This document shows, piece by piece, positions 59,344 through 64,000 of a stretch of DNA of 64,000 nt. The notes under the pieces are model-generated. The model was not told the DNA's origin and searched no databases. It saw only the letters and a program-made list of their open reading frames with translations. Every line of letters begins with the position of its first letter. Within the stretch, counting starts at the first letter, position 1. Origin of the DNA: CAZYBU01 sp964645775 (GTDB lineage Bacteria > Spirochaetota > UBA4802 > UBA5550); assembly GCA_964645775.1 (NCBI GenBank), contig CAZYBU010000013.1, positions 10,690 to 74,689 on the forward strand, read 5' to 3'. The translations under genes were made by a program, and so were the position numbers.

Positions 59344-60716
59344 TCCAGGTAAACCTTCTCCTCTGCCGGTACCTTAAGGTCTGTCGGCAGGTCCTCCGGT
59401 TCCACCGCGAGGGAGGGAGCTATCTCCACTACGCGGACTTTATCCGGAATGTCTATTCCCGCTTCCTTCAGCCAGCGGCGGTGAAGGTTAGATATCTTCT
59501 CCCGGGCGCTCTCGGCCGAGTCCGTTCCCGTGGCGTTTTTTACCGGCGCGAACTCTTCGTCCCGGGCGGCCTCTATGATTACGTTTTTATCCGTCAGGGG
59601 GAGGGCGTCAAAGACGAACTTCTCGAACTTGTATCCGTTTATCTCCTTCTCCCCTTCGGAGGTTATGACCTCCAGTTTTTTCTCCGCCGTGTGATAGGGG
59701 AGGAAGATGCGGCCGCCCCGGGTCAGCTCTTCCAGGAAAGAGACCCGGAACAGATGGATGGCCGGGCTGCCCGCGGAGTAGACCAGTTCCCCGGATTCAT
59801 CGGTCATCTGCGCCTTCTCTTCGCTCAGGTCGGAGTATTCCACAACGCCGATATTCCCGCTCTCCAGGGTCACGAATATGCCCACCTTCTCGTGGGGACC
59901 GGTCTTCTTCAGGCACTTGCTGGTGATGTCGGCCTTGTCCTTCTCGTGGTATCCGACGAATACCGGGTCGATGATCCGGACAAGAGGATTGTCCACCTGG
60001 AAGTAGGAGACGCACTCGATTCCCTTCTCCTTGAGCCAGTCCAGGGCCCCGGAAGAGGAGATGGCCGTAAGGCTTCCGCCGTGGCCGTCCGGGTTGCGAA
60101 AAAGCCGGTTCTTCTCCGCGAGGACCATCTTTCCCGACGCGTCCAGGGATGGGATCATGTTTTGACGAAAAATCCGTATTGAATCCGGGTTCAGGCCGAA
60201 GAAGTTCATGTCGTTAAAACAGGCCACGGTCTCCTCGTGGTTCGTATTGGATGTCATAACCATGTAAGGTATCTCCACGCCGTACTTATTACCGTAGGCC
60301 CGGATCTTTTCCGCGTGGATTTCGAAGAGGGTCTTCTCGGAAACAGGGCCGATGGGAAACTTTCCCTTGGGGCCGTCGTAGCCCAGGCGGGAGCCCTGGC
60401 CCCCGGCAACCACGAACGCGGCCACCTTGCCTTTGCGGATGACATGCTCACCGAGTTTCGCCACCTCTGCCCGGGACTTTTTCTCTTCATCGGTTTTCGG
60501 CAGGGGAACGTAGGGGGCGGGAGAAAAATCGGGAGTTTCCGCATGTTCCCTGTTCCGGTAGAGTTCTTCCAGGTGATCGAGGTCGACTTCAGCGAGCTGG
60601 TCTATGAGCTCCTTCTTTTCGTTATTGCTCAGTTCGTTCCAGAACCGGAAGACCTGCTCCTGGTTGTGGTCGTAAACTTTTTTGATGGTCTCGTTGTATC
60701 CTTCAAACTGTACCAT
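59340..60716 (-). CDS. UDPGP-family UDP-sugar pyrophosphorylase (UDP-GlcNAc type)
   Basis: It makes a UDP-sugar from UTP and a sugar 1-phosphate. The 458 residues match the eukaryotic-type UAP/UDPGP family: FVVAGGQGSRLGYDGPKGKFPIGP for UTP, MTSNTNHEET, NPDGHGGSLTAI, YFQVDNPLVRIIDPVFVGYH, and GSPAIHLF. These residues correspond to UDP-GlcNAc/GalNAc pyrophosphorylases more than to plain UDP-glucose enzymes. Bacteria normally use GlmU for UDP-GlcNAc, so this enzyme may serve another pathway. An AAGGAG site precedes the ATG. Confidence 0.87.
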   Translation of the reverse strand: MVQFEGYNETIKKVYDHNQEQVFRFWNELSNNEKKELIDQLAEVDLDHLEELYRNREHAETPDFSPAPYVPLPKTDEEKKSRAEVAKLGEHVIRKGKVAAFVVAGGQGSRLGYDGPKGKFPIGPVSEKTLFEIHAEKIRAYGNKYGVEIPYMVMTSNTNHEETVACFNDMNFFGLNPDSIRIFRQNMIPSLDASGKMVLAEKNRLFRNPDGHGGSLTAISSSGALDWLKEKGIECVSYFQVDNPLVRIIDPVFVGYHEKDKADITSKCLKKTGPHEKVGIFVTLESGNIGVVEYSDLSEEKAQMTDESGELVYSAGSPAIHLFRVSFLEELTRGGRIFLPYHTAEKKLEVITSEGEKEINGYKFEKFVFDALPLTDKNVIIEAARDEEFAPVKNATGTDSAESAREKISNLHRRWLKEAGIDIPDKVRVVEIAPSLAVEPEDLPTDLKVPAEEKVYLE

Positions 60717-60726
60717 GGATCGCTCC

Positions 60727-62394
60727 TTACTCCATTTTCTTCAGCAGTTCCGCGAAGAGGGGGATGAGTTGTTTTTTCCGGGAGAGTATTCCCTTCAGGT
60801 TGTATATGTTGTCATCTATCTTAGGATAGGCGATAAGGCTGATGAAATGAGTGTCGCCCGCGATTAAAAGAATACTGTTCAGGTTTACGATATCAGTGAC
60901 CATGAGGGCCGCGAACAAAGTCCCGTTTTTATTGTTAATTTCCTCGAGGGACCTGACGATCTCCTCCTTGCGGTCCATGATCTCGTTGGGTGACATGACC
61001 TCCACCTGGCTCACCGTGAAGGACCAGGGGTCCTCATCGTAACGTTTCTGGTCCATGGTGAGGATCTCATCCGTCGGTTTTTTGCTCACCATGGAGGCGG
61101 CGTTCATGATGTCCTTCCCGAGCCGGTCGATGGAAAGGTCCGTGATATCGGCCAGGTAATCGGCTATCTCCCGGTCTGTCTCCGTGGTGGTGGCCGACCG
61201 GAGAACCAGTGTGTCGGAAAGTATGCCGGCCAAAAGGATAGAGGCGATCTCCTTCCGGAGGGCAACCTTGTTATCAAAGAAGAGGGAGGCGATGATGGTC
61301 GATGTGGAACCGACGGGCCTGTTAATGAAGGTGATCGGCTGGCTGGTGTAGACGTTCCCCAGGCGGTGGTGGTCGATGATTTCCAGTATGCGGAAATTAT
61401 CGATTCCCTCAACGGCCTGGGTCAATTCATTGTGGTCTACCATTATAATTTTCAGATTCGGTTCTTTCATCAGGTCGCTCTGGGTAAGGACCCCGATCAC
61501 ATGGTTGGATTCATCCACCACCGTGAGGGTATGGGAAACAGTCTCGTCAAAGAGACCCTTAATGTTGCGTATAGAGTCCTCTTCCCGGACGGGACGGATA
61601 TTGTCGTCCCCCATGGTTTCTACCGGCGTGGAGTAGAGGGCCAGCCAGGAGGTGGTGGAGGTGTCAAATGGGGAGATAAGAATAGACACCCCTTTCTCAT
61701 CGGCCATTTTTTTCAGGTTTTTATCCAGGGTTTTGCCGCCGGTCACAATCAGGCATCGGACTCCCTGGTCGATTACGAACTCCTGCACGTCGGGACGGTT
61801 TCCCACCAGGATGATCAGGTTATGGATCGGCATGGGATTGATGTGGTTTCTGAAAGAATCCAGGTCCTGGGCCGCCACCACGATCAGCGCCTTGAAGAGC
61901 TGGTCTTCCTGGTGAAGGAAAATGGGCTGGGCGTTCAGGGTCTCGGCCAGGTGATTCACCGACGTAGTTATAATCCCCTTCTTCTGGGGATTGATCTTCT
62001 CCAGCATGTTTTCAGCGAATGCGTTATAGTGAAGAGAAGAGAGGTAGGTGTTGTCGTCATCCACGATGGGAAGCATCTTGTAGTTTCGGCTGTTCAGGAT
62101 CTCCAGCGCCTTCCACAGGGGAGTGTGCCGGCTGATGGTCACCGGGTCGGAACTCATGTAGTGACGCACTCTCGGTATCAGGTCACTGATGAAGACCGGG
62201 GCCGGCACGTTGAACCGATCCAGGATATACTCAGCCTGAAGGTTAAGTTTGCCTGCCCGGGCCGCCATGACCCCATCCTGCCCCATCTGCTGTTTCAATT
62301 CGGCGTATCCTATGGCTGCCACGATCGAATCGGTGTCCGGGTTTTTGTGGCCTATGACGTAGGTGATGTCCCTGCTCTCTCCGGTGGTGCTCAT
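60727..62394 (-). CDS. ppaC: Family II inorganic pyrophosphatase with CBS and DRTGG domains
   Basis: A manganese- or cobalt-dependent pyrophosphatase of 555 residues. The DHH domain is split: VIGHKNPDTDSIVAAIGYAELK at the start, then an inserted CBS-DRTGG-CBS module (about residues 70-305; VMSSDPVTISRHTP-like), then MVDHNELTQ, IIDHHRLGN and the DHHA2 domain. Inserted CBS pairs bind adenine nucleotides; AMP and ADP inhibit and ATP or diadenosine polyphosphates activate related enzymes. The protein is cytoplasmic. It overlaps the small helical protein gene by four bases. Confidence 0.93.
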   Translation of the reverse strand: MSTTGESRDITYVIGHKNPDTDSIVAAIGYAELKQQMGQDGVMAARAGKLNLQAEYILDRFNVPAPVFISDLIPRVRHYMSSDPVTISRHTPLWKALEILNSRNYKMLPIVDDDNTYLSSLHYNAFAENMLEKINPQKKGIITTSVNHLAETLNAQPIFLHQEDQLFKALIVVAAQDLDSFRNHINPMPIHNLIILVGNRPDVQEFVIDQGVRCLIVTGGKTLDKNLKKMADEKGVSILISPFDTSTTSWLALYSTPVETMGDDNIRPVREEDSIRNIKGLFDETVSHTLTVVDESNHVIGVLTQSDLMKEPNLKIIMVDHNELTQAVEGIDNFRILEIIDHHRLGNVYTSQPITFINRPVGSTSTIIASLFFDNKVALRKEIASILLAGILSDTLVLRSATTTETDREIADYLADITDLSIDRLGKDIMNAASMVSKKPTDEILTMDQKRYDEDPWSFTVSQVEVMSPNEIMDRKEEIVRSLEEINNKNGTLFAALMVTDIVNLNSILLIAGDTHFISLIAYPKIDDNIYNLKGILSRKKQLIPLFAELLKKME

Positions 62395-62552
62395 TGGGTC
62401 TGCTTGTCCTCGTAAAGCTTGTAGAGCCGGTCGGTCTCCGCCGGGTTGAGGTTGTATTTGAAGGCGGCCTCTTCCACCAGCTTGCGGATCTTAAGGTCGG
62501 GCTCGTCTTTCAGTCTGTTGGAGATGAATTTTACGGCGTTTTCGTAGCTCAT
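62391..62552 (-). CDS. Small helical protein
   Basis: The 53 residues (MSYENAVKFISNRL to the end YKLYEDKQTQ) form two or three helices with no Cys and no membrane part. The ATG at 62552 follows AGGAGG exactly, so the longer frame up to 62630 is not used. The stop overlaps the pyrophosphatase start as ATGA, so it is translated with it. No function is recognised. Confidence 0.72.
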   Translation of the reverse strand: MSYENAVKFISNRLKDEPDLKIRKLVEEAAFKYNLNPAETDRLYKLYEDKQTQ

Positions 62553-62577
62553 GGCAGATTCCTCCTGTTGTGGCGGG

Positions 62578-63456
62578 TCACAGGGCCCGCAGGTATTCAG
62601 GTTTAAGGACCGACTCGTCCCTGCTTTCAAGCACTTTGTCCAGCAGTCGCAGCAGGGACGCCTTCTCCCCGGGGAGTTCCGCCTTCAGGGGAAGGTAATT
62701 GGACGCGTGGTTTGAGGTGAAGAGACAGGGCCGCTCCGCGCTGAACCGGTTGATGATTTCTCTAAGTTCCGCCAGAAGTTCAAAACGGTCTGGCAGGGTG
62801 AAATTCCCCTCCTGCATGTCGCGGTAGAGGGGCGTGTTGGGCAGAAGCATCAGGGTCAGGGCCGAAGCGTAGTCGGGCTGCATATCGGTCAGCACCTTTC
62901 CCGTGTCCCGGGCGTGTTCCCTGTTCATTTCAAGTCCGCCCAGGCCGAGAAGCACGGTCTGGGAGAGCAGGATACCGGATTCCCTCACCTTGCGGGCCGC
63001 CTCGATCATGTGTTTCGGAAGGGCCCCTTTCTGTATCTTTCGGAGCAGGGGCTCGTGTCCGGTTTCGATCCCCTGGTAGATAATGCCGAGGCCCGCCTCA
63101 CGAAGACGGACCAGTTCATCCACGGTTTTTTTCAACAGAGCCTTGGTGTTTCCATACACGCCTATCCGTTCTATGGATGGATGCTTCTTCTTCGTGTGCA
63201 CGAAAAGGTCTACCAGGTCGTCCGTCGGCAGGATGAGGGCGTCCCCGTCCGCGAAAAAGGCCCTGCGGAAACCGATTCCGTGCCGGGCCGCCTCGTCGAT
63301 ATCGGAGCGGACCAGGTCGAGGTCCTTCACCCGGAAGGGATAGTCCTTGTAGGTGCCGCAGAAGGTGCAGCGGTTATGGGAACACCCCACCGTTACCTGG
63401 ATTATAAGGCTTCGGGCCTCGCTGGGGGGACGGATGACGTTACCTTCGTAATGCAT
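62578..63456 (-). CDS. Radical SAM protein (Elp3/HemN-like fold)
   Basis: The 292 residues show the cluster motif TVGCSHNRCTFCGTYKDYPF, then FADGDALILP, ERIGVYGN, YQGIETGHEPLLRKIQKG, and LLGLGGLEMNREHARDT. These match a common group of uncharacterised radical SAM proteins. There is no cobalamin domain. It is the first gene of the run that includes the small helical protein and the pyrophosphatase. An AAAGG site precedes the ATG. Confidence 0.87.
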   Translation of the reverse strand: MHYEGNVIRPPSEARSLIIQVTVGCSHNRCTFCGTYKDYPFRVKDLDLVRSDIDEAARHGIGFRRAFFADGDALILPTDDLVDLFVHTKKKHPSIERIGVYGNTKALLKKTVDELVRLREAGLGIIYQGIETGHEPLLRKIQKGALPKHMIEAARKVRESGILLSQTVLLGLGGLEMNREHARDTGKVLTDMQPDYASALTLMLLPNTPLYRDMQEGNFTLPDRFELLAELREIINRFSAERPCLFTSNHASNYLPLKAELPGEKASLLRLLDKVLESRDESVLKPEYLRAL

Positions 63457-63553
63457 AGCGTACCTTTATGGCGATTCTTTTTGGGAGTCTCTTTTTTCAG
63501 GGTCGGAGAATCAAGCGAAATTTCGTTTTATTAATTTGTATGGGATATTGATA

Positions 63554-63814
63554 CTAATTTTTGGATTTATTTGCACACATGGAATTCCGGGAACCGGGAG
63601 GTTTCGATGGAATCGGGATTTCCAATGGTATTTCTTTATATTCTGACTTTTTTAATGAAATAGTATTCAAGGGCCTTTGCTCTCCGGGAACGTTCTGTTC
63701 TTTTTGTTCTCCTGAAATCTTTTTTGCGAGACCTTGCTCTCCGGGAACGTTCCTGAATTCCGACTTCGTCGAGATTACTTTTTCCTCTGGCACATTCTCT
63801 CCAAAATATTTCAT
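63554..63814 (-). CDS. Short frame with repeated NVPGEQ motif
   Basis: The frame gives 86 residues of low complexity. It repeats ENVPEE, NVPGEQ and NVPGEQ with a 19-residue period between the last two, then has a Pro-rich end. There is no membrane part or known domain. The ATG lies one base after a long hairpin and has no ribosome site, so translation is doubtful. It may be part of a dispersed repeat rather than a gene. Confidence 0.3.
   Translation of the reverse strand: MKYFGENVPEEKVISTKSEFRNVPGEQGLAKKISGEQKEQNVPGEQRPLNTISLKKSEYKEIPLEIPIPSKPPGSRNSMCANKSKN
63677..63752. repeat. 57-bp tandem repeat
   Basis: TTGCTCTCCGGGAACGTTC occurs at 63677-63695 and again at 63734-63752, exactly 57 bp (19 codons) apart. 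A degenerate third unit follows near 63791-63803. The period keeps the minus-strand frame open. Confidence 0.7.
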
Positions 63815-63815
63815 C

Positions 63816-63987
63816 GTGGGGGTGTTAGCGCGAACACCCCCACACCCCCATCGCGCCGCTGCCGGTCGACGCCATTTTGTGCCTCCTGCACGGCGTCGAC
63901 ATTCGAAAATCCTTTTTCAGCACGTGGCCTTTCTTGCGGTCATAAATCCATGCCATCGGGGATGTGCGGCATCCTGCCTACATCCCC
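63816..63987. other. Cluster of three stem-loops
   Basis: First, 63816-63843: 11-bp perfect arms (GTGGGGGTGTT and complement) with a 6-base loop. Second, 63865-63900: 9-bp arms (GTCGACGCC) enclosing a 5-base bulge and a further GTGC/GCAC stem with loop CTCCT. Third, 63958-63987: 8-bp arms (GGGGATGT) with a 14-base loop. No T-tracts follow, so they are not simple terminators. No gene is seen from 63815 to the end of the window. Confidence 0.6.
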
Positions 63988-64000
63988 TCGTTTCCTTCGG

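Noticed and set aside
61366..62415. Long plus-strand open frame over the pyrophosphatase gene
   Set aside because: Antisense to the DHH/CBS pyrophosphatase; composition is that of a mirrored coding strand.

Overview
The window looks like a chromosomal segment of a spirochaete or close relative (Spirochaetota). This rests on gene content, not on a marker gene. It has a chemotaxis receptor tail and a CheB, a very long membrane SpoIIE-type phosphatase with a TPR tail, a DUF115/Maf-type protein, a lipoprotein with a loose lipobox, a UDP-sugar pyrophosphorylase of eukaryotic type, and an RND pump with TolC that implies an outer membrane. Base composition is near 50% GC in most coding regions, and Shine-Dalgarno sites are usually clear.

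Left part (1-10.5 kb): the end of a chemotaxis receptor; pyrB-pyrC; a complete Na+-translocating NADH:quinone reductase operon nqrABCDEF headed by a small Cys-rich membrane protein; a small lipoprotein; and a zinc-ribbon membrane protein. From 10.7 to 21.6 kb nearly everything is on the minus strand: an amidohydrolase, an MTA/purine nucleoside phosphorylase, a GlcD-type FAD oxidase, the SpoIIE/TPR signalling protein, and a ferrous-iron uptake unit (FeoA-FeoB fusion plus a Cys-rich partner) with a palindromic operator. From 21.7 to 27.4 kb there are a DUF115 protein, coaE, a SPOR-domain protein, an unknown membrane protein and an anSME-type radical SAM enzyme.

From 27.4 to 34.4 kb a six-gene minus-strand sugar operon reads kdgK-like kinase, FrlC-like epimerase, fucI, an Nramp-like transporter, a mannonate/fructuronate oxidoreductase and uxuA. 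It has a 27-bp palindrome at its head. The transporter lacks the metal-binding signatures of Nramp proteins and is the only transporter in the operon, so it may carry a sugar or sugar acid. From 34.5 to 47.9 kb follow housekeeping and unknown genes (thioesterases, M28 peptidase, rRNA methyltransferase, radical SAM, O-methyltransferase), two large multi-PAS sensor kinases and an acyltransferase with an extra C-terminal domain.

From 48.1 to 51.6 kb is the accessory region. An intact tRNA-Arg(ACG) gene is followed on its 3' side by two further copies of its 3' part, in the same orientation. Together they bound two short modules. One holds an AAA/DUF4143 ATPase whose promoter carries three sites spaced exactly 33 bp apart. 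The other holds a DUF4258/YgiT-type toxin-antitoxin-like pair and decayed genes. A 100-N assembly gap lies inside the middle tRNA copy. No integrase was seen. Two tRNA-Ser genes and a small membrane protein gene share the transcription unit with tRNA-Arg.

Right part (52.2-63.5 kb), all minus strand: TolC and an RND pump without an adaptor gene beside them, a CheB with unusual active and receiver sites, argB, an unknown envelope protein, a UDPGP-family pyrophosphorylase, a CBS-containing family II pyrophosphatase, a small helical protein and a radical SAM protein. The last 0.5 kb holds a short repeat-containing frame and three strong stem-loops that look like a dispersed repeat or structured RNA.
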